Assembly: GCF_022539315.1 (NCBI RefSeq)
Contig: NC_066333.1
Coordinates: forward strand, 11,685,001 to 11,749,000
Source: Serinus canaria
Taxonomy: Eukaryota; Chordata; Aves; Passeriformes; Fringillidae
DNA: 64,000 nt
Direction of reading: 5' to 3'
Positions 47,401 through 56,950 of the stretch are shown here, one piece after another (position 1 is the stretch's first letter; each line of letters opens with the position of its first letter). The position numbers and the translations under genes were made by a program. Under the pieces are notes generated by a model. That model was given only the letters and a program-made list of their open reading frames with translations, was not told where the DNA came from and searched no databases.

Positions 47401-50400
47401 ACAGTGCTACTTGTTACAAGCTGAATTCATCTAATATTGGCTGACTGAGAATGGCCCTAATTTTAAGTTCTTCCTCCTTACCCACCTGAAACAGGCCCTT
47501 TGTCAAAAGCATTGAGAGGGTATTGGCCTGATAGTGGGATCTGTGCTTCATGGACCAAATCCTTGTCACCCATAGTCAGCTCAGTTTCTTGTTTTCACCA
47601 AGACTCTTGAGTGCTCTGCAGTAAAATGCCTTTTCTTTCCAAGAGCAAATGTTTGCTAATACAGCATTTGTGTGCAGCTCCTACTGGGCTACCTTTTATC
47701 TTTTCAGATGAGTTAATTACAAGTTTAATGCTTTTAAATGCAGAAAGGAGGCTAAATAATCAGATTTTGCTTTATACAGCCCAGGTCCAAGTGTTGTCTG
47801 CTGCTCTCAGAGCTGCTCAGTTTGATTCTGTTGGTGACTGTGATGCCAAAAAAATGGAAGAAAGTGGTGACGATATTCAGAACAAAATGATTTTGGATGA
47901 AAGAGTGGTTTCAGATGCTGCCTGCAACCAGGTGCAGGGGGACACTCTTTCATCCCCTGCCTCCCAGGATGACATCAGTGACCAGTCAAGCAGCAGTGTG
48001 CTGAAAAGCATGGTAAGTACACGTTGTGCTCCATGTCTGAGCTGTTTGGGGTTATCTAGTCCTGGCATAACTGACTCACTTTTGATCCAAAGCCTTTGAA
48101 CATTACTAGACCAAAGCTATCACATTCTACTTACTCTAATTAACAAAAGAAAAGCCATTAAGGGTTATAAGTTCTGTTTGCACACAAATGACCCAGGAGG
48201 TAAAGTTTTGCAGTAGTCTTGTGCAAGTTTTTTTTCTGATTAAATTCTGCTGAATATAATTTAATTTCAAGAATAAAAGCTATTTAAAAGTAACCATCCA
48301 AAATGTGTATGAGTGTTGGGTTTGAGATGTTAGATTGCTTTTTTTAGAAGTGAATCTTAACTACTGCTGCCCTTCTTGCTGCTACAGTCTGTTGGCCTCA
48401 GTGTGCAATTGTTGTCTCTTTGTACTTGCATTAACACACTGAACAAGGCTCTGCCTGTGCAGGGCTGTTCTGAATCTGAGCTCTGTTGTTTTGCACTGTG
48501 ATGCTTTGAAATAGCCCAAACAGCACCTTCATTTCACTACCTGGTACCTTCTTTTACAGGACTCAGAGGAACAACAAAGAGGAACCAGTGTCTTTTTGAG
48601 GAAAGAGCAAGAAAATAATCCACCATTTGAAGATGACAAGTCAAAATTACAGGTGATTAAAATGGCATCTAATGGATTTAGTGGAGTAATTCAACTTACC
48701 CTTAATGTAGTGGTACTTTCTGCAATGGATCAGTTGCAGAATGTGGAGGAATGCTCCAGAATTCAAGGAGAACCCTGTTTTAGATGGGAAAATTAGGAAC
48801 ATTTTGTTGCCTTTTTAGTGCCTTAGAGGCAACTTGTGCAACCAAGGTGGGCACTGACTGTCCTGCTCTGTCACTGATTCACCGTTTGGCATCACCATAG
48901 AAGGAACTTTCAGCTTGGTGGATGCAGGGTGTTGATAAAACTGTAATGACTGTTCCTTGCTGACTGCTCTGTCCTAATGAGAGGACAAATAACCATTGGA
49001 GTCATGTACCCTTGGAGAGGGTAACACACACAAGGGGTGTCGTGTCTCTTGTTTTGGTGCTGGCTGTTTGGTAGAACTGTAGCAGCTGCTGTACAGCAGC
49101 TGTATTTTCTTTCTGCTCTTGAATGGAAGTGTGTCTGTCTGTAGGACATCATTCCTCAGCCTTTACTGGACCAGTACCTGTCCATGACTGATCCTGCTCG
49201 GGCCCAGACTGTTGACACTGAGATTGCCAAGCACTGCGCCTACAGCCTGCCCGGGGTGGCCCTGACACTGGGCAGGCAGAACTGGCACTGCCTCAAGGAC
49301 ACCTATGAGACACTGGCTTCAGATGTACAGGTAAGAAAAGAAAGTTTTGTTACAAAAAATCAGAATTTTGAGGAGGAGATTTTTTCTTAAGTCTGTACTG
49401 TAGTTATAAGATCACATAATTTCATATAGAGGAATAAGCGTGCACTAAAAATATAAAATTCCAGATTTAAAGCAGACTTCATAAATACAATTAACACTTT
49501 CTACTAGCCCTGTTTGTCCTGCTCTCTCAGTCCTCACACAGGGGTAGTTTAAAAGCTTGTTTATTGTAGTCATGGTGCCTCATGGTTCCCTTGCTGGCCC
49601 ATTTGCAGTGGAAGGTGCGGCGCACTCTGGCTTTCTCCATCCACGAGCTGGCTGTGATCCTGGGGGATCAGTTAACAGCTGCTGATCTGGTGCCAATTTT
49701 CAATGGCTTCTTGAAAGACCTGGATGAAGTGCGTATCGGTGTCCTCAAACATCTCTATGACTTTCTGAAGGTAGGAAAACGTAACAAATTTCTCAACATA
49801 AAATTCTTTTCTGTCTCCATTATATGAAGAGTTTTTGAATGAGCTGTGCATGTCTCAGTATCTAATCAATGTTTAGTTTTTCACCATGCTACAATTTTGT
49901 GTTTGTGCCTCTTTTCCTTCTTTTAATGTGCCTCACTTCTCTTTTCTCCATATCCCAACAAAACACCAAGCTGAAAACCCTTTGTAAATGTGGTTGTAAA
50001 TGCTGCTGGCTGTTGTAAACTGGGAAAATCGACCCTGTAGCAATTTGTGTTTGGGGCTGGGAGAGAAGAGAGCAGATCCTGGTGGGCTGCTGTGGAATGC
50101 ACACAGATCCTCAGCTTTTGGTTACTCACTCTCATATCCAGAGATGGTGCTTTGGGTGTTGCTAAAGGGATGACTTCTTGTACTTTGGATGCCACTGGTG
50201 TGTGTCCAGGCACTCAGCTGACTGTGCACAGTTTTTAGGAAGCACCTTGTCATTAGTCACTTGCTTTCAAGTAGGAAAATGCACACAGGTGTGAATAGTG
50301 ACACACCAGACAACTGCAAGTCTGAAGTTTTATCAGTTTTATGCCAGTAATGTTTTTCCTTTAGCTACTTCATGCAGACAAAAGGCGAGAGTATCTTTAC

Positions 50401-53400
50401 CAGCTGCAAGAATTTGTGGTGACTGATAACAGCAGGAACTGGAGGTTTCGTTACGAGCTGGCAGAGTATGTAATTTTGTTAACTTCTGATTTTTAACCTG
50501 TATTACTAACTTGGAAATAAGTAATTACATTCAGAAGTTAGCACATCTCGATTAGAAGCTAAAAGTTTACAGCCTTTCTTTAGGAAGGAAAAAGCCACTG
50601 GCTGTTAGGGTTATCTGGGGGGAGTTGAGGATGTTTGGGGTTTTTTTGGGGTTTTTTGTTGGTTTTTTTTTTTTTTTTCCACAAGTTGTCTTGTAATGTG
50701 TGAGTAAAACTTAAATGCCTGTGATTTACTAAAATGGAGATCTGGTTCACTTGCAGCTGATGAAACATGACAATCTGATAGATACTATTCAATGAAAATT
50801 TATTAGTTCAAGACTCTCTTGCAAAAATTAGTGAAATGCATGTAAAAAGTAATGTTTTTAATGTGTAGGAAAGAAAAAACAGTTCTTAAAAAAAGTAGTT
50901 GGTTTTTCTTTTGGTACTTCTATAAGACTGGGTATATAACAAGTAGATTAACATCCCATAGTTGTTTTTCTAGAAGCCTTGTAGATATTTGCAGCACCAT
51001 TGTAGCCATAGTTTGCAGACAAAGTCTGACATTTGTGTTTATTTTGTTACTGTGTTTGGCCTGTTGAGGACTTGCTCTCCCTTTGTAGTTTGGCACAACA
51101 AACTCACAGTGGTACAGAAGTTACACACACCAGCTCCCTGAGCCCTGCTGGGGAGCTGCCACTGCCTGGGCTCTGTGTGGCTGCTGGTTCTGTGGCTGGA
51201 GTGAGTTCTGTGTGGTTCTGGGATAGGAATTGTTTTCTGAAATGTAGATTTCTACACTGAGGTAAATATTCAGTGTTTGCTTTGCAAGAATGTACAGGGT
51301 ATTGGTTTGAAGCTAAAAAAGGCTTCTCATGCTTCTGTTTGTAGCTTTTGTTTATTCTTTTGGATAATGTTGGTACACTGGTGTAGTTTGGATCACAGTT
51401 TCTCTGGGCCTCCCTGATGAATTAAAGCCTGTACCTGTAACAAGTGAAGAGAAGAACAAACTGCTCAAGGGCTCTGTAGTAACCCTGGTGCTTTGGTGCT
51501 CCTTCCCCACCTGTAAGAGCTGGTGAATGGCAGCAGGCTGGTGCTGCACTTGGTACAGTTAATGGTTTCCTTTGTGTTCCAGGCAGCTGATCCTGATCCT
51601 GGAGCTCTACAATCCCAATGATGTCTATGACTACTTAAGGCACATTGCACTAACTCTGTGCTCCGATAAAGTTTCAGAAGTTCGGTGGATCTCCTTCAAA
51701 CTGGTAGGGGTTTTAGTTCACTTCCTGGCAGGAGAGCAGGAAAATGGTCCTGGAGAGGGTACATGAAATCATTGTATTTTCAATCAGTAGGGTGAATAGG
51801 GATGTTTTGATAAACACAGGAATCAATGTGGAAAAAAGCAAAGTGGAAAATTTATAAAATATTTTGAATTGTCAGACTGCCACAGGTACTGAAATTTTTC
51901 TCTGTGGTTATATGTGAATGAGAAGTCCTTTGAAGTGAATGAAAGCCAGTATGTGTAATTTGGAAAACCTTTCCCCAGTTCTGGGGGGGAAAAAAAAGCC
52001 ACAACAAACACAGAACAACCAATTACTGATCTTTCCTCAAAGTTAAGTTAATTTGTTATGAAGCCTACAAGCAGAGCTGACTACTTTGAATACAGTGTCC
52101 CTTGCAGAATTCAAATGAAATTGTCTTTTTAAATCTAAGGGCTGAAGCTGAAGTTTCATTTCTTCTTTTTGTTCCCCTCCTTTTCCCATTCCTTTGGCTC
52201 ACAGGTTGTAGCAATACTACAGAAGTTCTACGCAAACAGTGCCAATGCCCTGGGATTAAATTTCATCAATGAGCTCGTAGTGCGGTTTCGCCACTGCTCC
52301 AAGTGGGTTGGGAGACAAGCCTTTGCCTTCATTTGTCAGGTTGGAATGTTCTCTCTCTGTTTCTCTGTGTACATTAAATTTGGGGTTTTGCAGCAGTGTG
52401 GGCAAAACTGAAATTTGACTCAGTTCTTTGGTTATTTTTGGTTTGGTCAGAGTCAGTGTGGTCTCAGTACTGGCATCAGGCTTTCCCACCCCAAGCTGGA
52501 TCCCTGTCTGGGTCTGTGCTTCCAGCTGCCACAGCTGGTCCTTGGACTGTCTGGTATCCCAGTGGCAAAGCCAAGAGTTAAGTCCCAAGCAGAGATGCAT
52601 GGCCAAGAATTAAACAAATGTTAGGCTAAAGGATCACAAGAGCTCTTCACAACACCAACGGCTGCTGGATGCCAGGAACTATTTCCCTCTTTATTGCCAC
52701 CACTCAACCCCTCCAAACCAAAAATGCTTACTTGGGTAGCAGTGAGGAGCAAGGGTTGAACATTAAAAGGGAAAAGGGTGATGACAGACAAGAGAGCAGC
52801 ATTCCTTAAAATATTCTTGAAAGAAATTAATTTGCTCTTCCTGGCCCATCTTTGGCTGAAATTCAAAATGGTGAGATACAGGGTGAGGTGTTCTCATTCA
52901 GAGCTTTTTTAACAGGCCAAATTAAGGACAAGGTGAAAAGTAATGAAAGGAATGGCAAATAGTGTATTTTTTAACATAAATCTTGCTTTTTCTGTTGTGT
53001 GTTTGTCTCATAGGCTGTAGTAGAAGAGGAGTGCATGCCTGTGGACCAGTTTGTTGAACATTTACTCCCCAGCCTTCTAAGCCTTGCATCAGATCCTGTG
53101 CCAAATGTCAGGGTCCTGCTCGCCAAGGCTCTCAGGCAGACATTGCTGGAGAAAGGTGTGGTCCTTCTTTTCCTTGGAAAGATCCAGCACCTCGGGCTCT
53201 CCTCTGTCAGAGCAGCTCTTGTAGCTCAGTAGGTGCAAGGCTGTAAAACAGAGTCACGCACTGTAATCTAGGATTTAAGTTCAGATTTGAGAGTACTCGA
53301 GTGTCTTTGCAGCCTCGGAACGTGCGGCGCTGCCTTGGCCGGTGCTGCAGGTGCCGATTGTCCCCACACGGGGGCGGTGCGGCCCCGCGAACCGCGCCCG

Positions 53401-54009
53401 AGGCAGCTCTGCCTTCGGGACCCAGCCTTCCTCCTGAGCACCTGTCTGGGCTCTTCTGGGGTATCTCAAATGTAATTTGGGTACTGCCCTCTGATTATTC
53501 AGAGGAAGAAGCACAGAAATCTCCTATCTTTTTTGCAGAATAAAGTATGGAGAAGTGTTTGCAATGCATTGTACAGTAGCAGTTCCTGTTGCTCATTGAT
53601 ACATTTCTATTTAAGGCTTGGCAAAAAAGTTTATCTTAGAAGTATTTAAGTACCTAATAAGATGAATCAGAAGCAGCATATTTCGCTTTCTCTGTCAGCT
53701 TCCTTAGTTTCCTGTAGTTTCTGTAAGGAGACTGTAAGCTGGATAAGCTGCCCCAGATGGTTTTGGCATTCTCTGTATTTCTGCACTACTTATGCTCTAG
53801 GGTTTATTCCTTTGGATTTGATTAAAATTGTCTTTTTTTCTCCCCTTATTCCAGCTTATTTTAAAAGTGTTGGCAATCCTCATCTAGAAGCTGCAGAAGA
53901 AACCATTCTAGCCCTGCAGTCTGACAGAGATCAAGATGTGTCTTTCTTTGCCACCATAAAACTGAAACAGGATAACATGGACAATATCACCATTGAAAAA
54001 CAAAACTAA
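35419..54009 (+). CDS. PPP4R1L: PPP4R1L, complete and intact: protein phosphatase 4 regulatory subunit 1-like (20 coding exons, 956 aa)
   Basis: HEAT-repeat regulatory subunit related to PPP4R1, which binds the phosphatase PP4 catalytic subunit and directs it to targets (for PPP4R1, the IKK complex). Exons: 35419-35425, 35521-35565, 40112-40244, 40570-40676, 41273-41415, 41957-42103, 43679-43786, 44912-44977, 45562-45720, 46182-46375, 46710-47143, 47780-48012, 48560-48652, 49145-49330, 49609-49770, 50365-50465, 51583-51703, 52205-52339, 53014-53155, 53855-54009. All junctions keep phase and there is no internal stop. Residues about 18-330 are N-terminal HEAT repeats (NNQVRKAGQEALLILLEQ, VWGMRKACAECFMAV, RWVRQAAFQSLGPFIS). 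About 335-620 is acidic, Ser-rich and probably disordered. 624-956 is a second HEAT block (HCAYSLPGVALTLGRQNWHC, VPNVRVLLAKALRQTLLE). Human PPP4R1 is about 950 aa. The locus next to RAB22A makes it PPP4R1L, not PPP4R1. The human gene is annotated as a pseudogene, but this copy is open. Confidence 0.94.
35521..35565 (+). CDS. PPP4R1L: PPP4R1L exon 2
   Basis: Residues 3-17 (GIPLYFVDLQDDLDD) plus one base of Phe18. Acceptor TTTGTAG, donor GTGAGT. Confidence 0.9.
35566..40111 (+). other. PPP4R1L: PPP4R1L intron 2
   Basis: 4.5 kb and the largest intron. Its first 500 bp are still GC- and CpG-rich, as an extension of the promoter island. The middle is AT-rich with no recognised element. It ends in T-rich low complexity (40060-40090). 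Confidence 0.88.
40060..40090 (+). repeat. poly-T tract before PPP4R1L exon 3
   Basis: Three T runs separated by single G bases, 20-50 bp before the exon 3 acceptor, so it also serves as an extended polypyrimidine tract. Confidence 0.85.
40112..40244 (+). CDS. PPP4R1L: PPP4R1L exon 3
   Basis: Residues 18-61 plus two bases of Arg62, including DIPGQDNLTPLARLEKYAFS. It lies after the 4.5-kb intron 2, whose 3' end is T-rich (TTTCAAG acceptor). Confidence 0.93.
40570..40676 (+). CDS. PPP4R1L: PPP4R1L exon 4
   Basis: Residues 62-97 plus one base, RQIIARGLLDVFRDFSNNEE then DFLTVMEIVVRLSEDA. The donor GTTTGA is weaker than its neighbours. Confidence 0.93.
41273..41415 (+). CDS. PPP4R1L: PPP4R1L exon 5
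   Basis: Residues 98-145, a HEAT-type helix pair beginning EPTVRTELMEQIPPIAIFLQ and ending YLTDVNNQ. Confidence 0.95.
41577..41620 (+). repeat. poly-T tract
   Basis: Long T runs broken by single bases in PPP4R1L intron 5. Confidence 0.9.
41957..42103 (+). CDS. PPP4R1L: PPP4R1L exon 6
   Basis: Residues 146-194: VRKAGQEALLILLEQDLVAQ, then the acidic turn APDSDDEYK. Phase 0 at both ends. Confidence 0.95.
43679..43786 (+). CDS. PPP4R1L: PPP4R1L exon 7
   Basis: Residues 195-230, IICKMASMLSRTTVEHLLLP, RFCELCSDGKLFQVRK. Phase 0 at both ends. Confidence 0.95.
44271..44297 (+). repeat. 12-bp tandem repeat, two copies
   Basis: GCAACATAAGCT twice in a row, followed by GCA, in PPP4R1L intron 7. Confidence 0.8.
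44912..44977 (+). CDS. PPP4R1L: PPP4R1L exon 8
   Basis: Residues 231-252, ICAANFGDICNAVGQEATER, LL. A 66-bp exon with donor GTACGT. Confidence 0.94.
45207..45265 (+). repeat. TG/CA microsatellite
   Basis: A TATATA lead, then interrupted (TG)n with a CGCG interruption, TATATACACATA, and a final (CA)n, making an imperfect inverted-repeat arrangement in PPP4R1L intron 8. Confidence 0.9.
45562..45720 (+). CDS. PPP4R1L: PPP4R1L exon 9
   Basis: Residues 253-305, including the strongly conserved VWGMRKACAECFMAV and PLFISLISD. Phase 0 at both ends. Confidence 0.95.
46182..46375 (+). CDS. PPP4R1L: PPP4R1L exon 10
   Basis: Residues 306-369 plus two bases. The last conserved N-terminal repeat (VRQAAFQSLGPFISTFANPS) passes into a Ser/Asn-rich linker. 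Confidence 0.94.
46710..47143 (+). CDS. PPP4R1L: PPP4R1L exon 11 (largest coding exon)
   Basis: Residues 370-514 plus one base. It is acidic and Ser/Glu-rich, so probably disordered, and it keeps two landmarks shared with PPP4R1: YWRPPLPDISQDLELLQ and LQEHIDDPDVQ. Confidence 0.92.
47708..47779 (+). CDS. PPP4R1L: possible in-frame 5' extension of PPP4R1L exon 12
   Basis: 72 bp between two usable acceptors, open in the PPP4R1L frame for 24 codons beginning DELITSLMLLNAERRLNN. Use of the upstream acceptor would give a 980-aa protein. PPP4R1 has no matching segment as far as I recall, so the short form is taken as the default. Confidence 0.35.
47780..48012 (+). CDS. PPP4R1L: PPP4R1L exon 12
   Basis: Residues 515-592. 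The acceptor at 47778-47779 was chosen because it restores DDPDVQ-AQVQVLSAALRA, matching PPP4R1. A stronger-looking acceptor at 47706-47707 (CTTTTATCTTTTCAG) would add 24 in-frame codons (47708-47779). Confidence 0.85.
48560..48652 (+). CDS. PPP4R1L: PPP4R1L exon 13
   Basis: Residues 593-623, a charged linker (SEEQQRGTSVFLRKEQENN). Both ends are in phase 0, so skipping would keep frame. Donor GTGATT is weak. Confidence 0.85.
49145..49330 (+). CDS. PPP4R1L: PPP4R1L exon 14
   Basis: Residues 624-685, the best conserved part: QPLLDQYLSMTDPARAQTVD, HCAYSLPGVALTLGRQNWHC. Confidence 0.96.
49609..49770 (+). CDS. PPP4R1L: PPP4R1L exon 15
   Basis: Residues 686-739, two HEAT-like units: WKVRRTLAFSIHELAVILGD and DEVRIGVLKHLYDFLK. 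Confidence 0.96.
50365..50465 (+). CDS. PPP4R1L: PPP4R1L exon 16
   Basis: Residues 740-772 plus two bases: LLHADKRREYLYQLQEFVVT, NSRNWRFRYELA. Confidence 0.95.
51583..51703 (+). CDS. PPP4R1L: PPP4R1L exon 17
   Basis: Completes Glu773 and runs to 813: QLILILELYNPNDVYDYLRH, then KVSEVRWISFKL. Confidence 0.95.
52205..52339 (+). CDS. PPP4R1L: PPP4R1L exon 18
   Basis: Residues 814-858, ending KWVGRQAFAFICQ. Phase 0 at both ends. Confidence 0.94.
53014..53155 (+). CDS. PPP4R1L: PPP4R1L exon 19
   Basis: Residues 859-905 plus one base: MPVDQFVEHLLPSLLSLASD, then PVPNVRVLLAKALRQTLLEK. Confidence 0.95.
53855..54009 (+). CDS. PPP4R1L: PPP4R1L exon 20 with stop codon
   Basis: Residues 906-956 and TAA: AYFKSVGNPHLEAAEETILA, LQSDRDQDVSFFATIK. 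The last 15 or so residues (QDNMDNITIEKQN) show no resemblance to the PPP4R1 tail. Confidence 0.94.
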
Positions 54010-54487
54010 GGAGTTGTTGTGCAGTGAAGGCTGAACAGCAGGAATGGTTTTTCACCTTGTTTCTGTTAGTGTGAGTAATGAGGACAGATAAAGGTGGGTT
54101 TTGTTACCTATTTGAGCAGGAAAGGGGGTGTTGAGAAATGTTACAGTCTTCATTTCATGACCTTGTTCCATCTACAGCAGTGTGTTTGATTCCTGTGAAT
54201 AATTCCTTCCTTTTGATTTTCCCTTTATAAATGGAGGTAATAACTCTGACCTCACCTGCACTTCAGTATTGTCTGTAAAATCTTACACCACACTGTGTTT
54301 AAGCCTAATTGGAATTTACATTTCATTTTTTTAACAAAATATTTCCATTAGTACAAGTTTGCTATAAGCTTAAAAAGATTGCTAAATCTTAAAACCTGAT
54401 TATAGCAAACTTTCTTGAAGTTATTTCCTCACTTTTATTATAATCTTTATATTGTTCCACCTACTGCATTTATTTGAAAAAAAAAAG

Positions 54488-54495
54488 TGTATATA
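54488..54495 (+). promoter_or_regulatory. Pumilio response element 1
   Basis: TGTATATA, matching UGUANAUA in the PPP4R1L 3' UTR. Confidence 0.5.
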
Positions 54496-55455
54496 TGTGA
54501 ATAGTTTTGAATTGTAACAAAAAATAATGAAGAACATAGTTCTGTATCAGTGGAAATAGTTCAAAAATAATTTCATTTTTTAAAGTAGTTACACTGCTAG
54601 AATTAAGCATTGGTTGGTCATTTTATGTGTGATATTTTTCAATGCACAGAGAGCTCAAGATTCTTTGTATATTGTGAGGTTTCTATTAATTTGTTCCTTC
54701 TGAGCTATACCCTTACAGTGTTAACTGATAATTATAGCAGCACTTCTGACTGCCCTTGCAGGTGTTCACAGGTCAGGTTTTGTTGCTGCTGCCTCTCCCA
54801 GGAGCAGGCAGACCTGGAGAGTTCCTAAGTGGAAAATTCCTCCTTCTGCCCCAGCAAAGGTCACTTGAGTTGAGAGATTCAGTTCTGCAACAGGAGCTGG
54901 AGCTGTACAAGGGTATTACAGAGAGATACAGGCTTGAGTCTGTTTGTTCTACATGCACACCTCATTTAACAAACACCTTTTAACCTGCCCAGTGGTTAAA
55001 CCCCAAACAGCTATTCCTAAGAAACAAAGGAGCTCTAAATTCTGCAAAACCCCAGTGGGGAAATGTTCTGGGGAAAGGTGGTGCCACAGTTTGCTCTGAA
55101 CCTCTGTGGGTTGTAGGGCAAGGTGTGGGGCAAACACCAAGTCAGACATGTAAGGTGATGTGGGATGTCTCCTGTCTGTTGGAACAGGGGCTTGGAAGAA
55201 AGAGCAGAATTGTGTGAGTCAAATTCAGTAGCCTCAGAAAAATTATAAAGCTTTTGCTTCTGCTGGACCCTGTCTTCTTTTGGATCCCAAATCTGCAATA
55301 ATGTGGGTCCTGGAAAAAAAAAACAGTTTTTTTTTAATTGTGGGTTGAAACTTTGTCCTGCTCAAAAACTAATGCTTAAATACTAAAGAAATGGTTTCAT
55401 GTGATAACAGTTACTTTCTTTCTGAGAGCAGAGTCCTTTCTCCTCAGCAGATCTG

Positions 55456-55463
55456 TGTAAATA
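55456..55463 (+). promoter_or_regulatory. Pumilio response element 2
   Basis: TGTAAATA, matching UGUANAUA. Confidence 0.5.
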
Positions 55464-56037
55464 TTCACCCTTATTTCATGTTCCATAGTAAGTAGTTCAC
55501 ATGGGGGAAGGTTTTCACAGAATACCAGTTTTGGTTTTGTGTGAATGTGGCAATACAGTGAGTAGGTTCCTCAGCCAAGTTCTGTATTTTGGGAGGGCTC
55601 ACTTTTGTATGAGTTAACCAGTCATGTATTATAATATGTACAGTATTTGTAGCAAATTGTTTTCTTGTAGGGTCACAAAATGCTCTTTGGAAGTTGCAGG
55701 CAGAAATACACCACTGCTATTGCAGCAAAATGTAAACTCTGCAATATTCTACATTTAATTTTTTACATTTTTTTTTATAATTTAAAAAAAATGCTTCTTC
55801 AGTACAGACTTTTTATGATTGCAATTTCTTAACAAAAAGACCCCTCAAGTTAATTTTTTCTAGTTCTAATATCTTTTTCTAATGCTGGCATTATACTGAT
55901 ATTTTCTAACAGTTCAGATTTTCTAAGGCCTTTCTGACAAGGTTTCACTTCTGTTTTTTATTATCAGTTCATTAAATTTCTCGGCACTGAACAGATTATT
56001 TTAAGTGTGTGTATATGTAAGTATGTTTGAAATATAC

Positions 56038-56045
56038 TGTATATA
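56038..56045 (+). promoter_or_regulatory. Pumilio response element 3
   Basis: TGTATATA, matching UGUANAUA. Confidence 0.5.
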
Positions 56046-56887
56046 AATTAAATACCTTGAACATTAACCCAACCCAGGTTGCTGTTTGTCAGATCACCTT
56101 CAATAATTACCTTGACTTGCAATAATCCACTGGAAAACACAAGCTTCCATAGGGTTTAGCATGTTTGGTTAGTGTTCAGTAGGAGTTTTTAACTAGGATG
56201 TGTGTAAAGGGTAAGCCACCAGCTATAAAAGTCCATAAAAGGCTGAACAAAGTTCTTTGTTTTTTAACAATATTCTGGTACCTCTCTGGCTCCCAAATTC
56301 AGGTCGGTTTTGAGCGAGGTGATTTCAGTCAAGTTTTTAAAACCTCTGTTACACCTCCACAGTAGCATGTCCTCATGGGGGCCAGCATAGTTCTAGGATG
56401 GGTTTTTTGTAGGCAATGTGCAGGTCTGTTACCCAGATTTACCCTCTGCAAGTTTGTCCTTTTGGTTTAGTTTTAAACTAGAAATGATTTCAGCATGACT
56501 AAAAGGCTGCACTTTACGTCTTGTCTAGACAAATGTATGCAATGAGTGTGTTCACGTGCAGTTCTCTGGGTTGTTTAAATTATGCAAAAATATGTATTTA
56601 AAAAGCCAGGTGGAGCAAAGTTAGGTAGTCCATCCACTTTCACAGCAGCAGTCTTCTCAGCATTTCTAGCTAAGGAACATGACAATAACAGTAGTTGGTG
56701 CAATATTGCTGGGATGCTGTAGGGAATGATCCAGCACTTGTGATCCAAAGCATGTTGGTCATGTTGCTTAGGTTTGAGCCTCACTTGTGGTCCTGGTGGG
56801 ATGAGCATGTGGCAGCTGTGTCACTACACCGTGGTGTTTAGAGCCCAGTTAAGTGGGGACACTCTGGAAGTGTCACTCATTTGTCAG

Positions 56888-56893
56888 AATAAA
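56888..56893 (+). terminator. PPP4R1L: PPP4R1L poly(A) signal, proximal candidate
   Basis: AATAAA, 39 bp before a second AATAAA, near the end of the 3' UTR. Confidence 0.5.
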
Positions 56894-56926
56894 GAATCTA
56901 TGTAACTTTCTATTTGTATTTATCTC

Positions 56927-56932
56927 AATAAA
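56927..56932 (+). terminator. PPP4R1L: PPP4R1L poly(A) signal, distal candidate
   Basis: AATAAA followed after about 25-55 bp by a GT-rich region (TGGTGGTAACTG, TTTTTGTTGTGAG), the usual downstream element. Cleavage is expected near 56950. Confidence 0.6.
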
Positions 56933-56950
56933 TCCTGTGACTGTTTTATA

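Larger units (their letters stand above)
40245..53854 (+). other. PPP4R1L: PPP4R1L introns 3-19
   Basis: The introns between exons 3 and 20 range from 278 bp (intron 14) to about 1.6 kb (intron 6). They contain T runs (41577-41620 and 50640-50680), a 12-bp tandem pair (44271-44297), a GT/CA microsatellite (45207-45265) and a CpG-dense patch in intron 19 (about 53310-53425). No interspersed repeat, RNA gene or nested gene was recognised. Confidence 0.8.
54010..56950 (+). other. PPP4R1L: PPP4R1L 3' UTR (about 2.9 kb)
   Basis: AT-rich sequence from the stop codon to the paired poly(A) signals. It carries three perfect Pumilio elements (TGTANATA) at 54488-54495, 55456-55463 and 56038-56045. No open frame in it resembles a known protein. 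Confidence 0.65.

Noticed and set aside
35419..54009. Treating the PP4 subunit gene as a pseudogene, as in human
   Set aside because: All 20 junctions are canonical GT-AG with phase kept, and no stop or frameshift was found in 956 codons.
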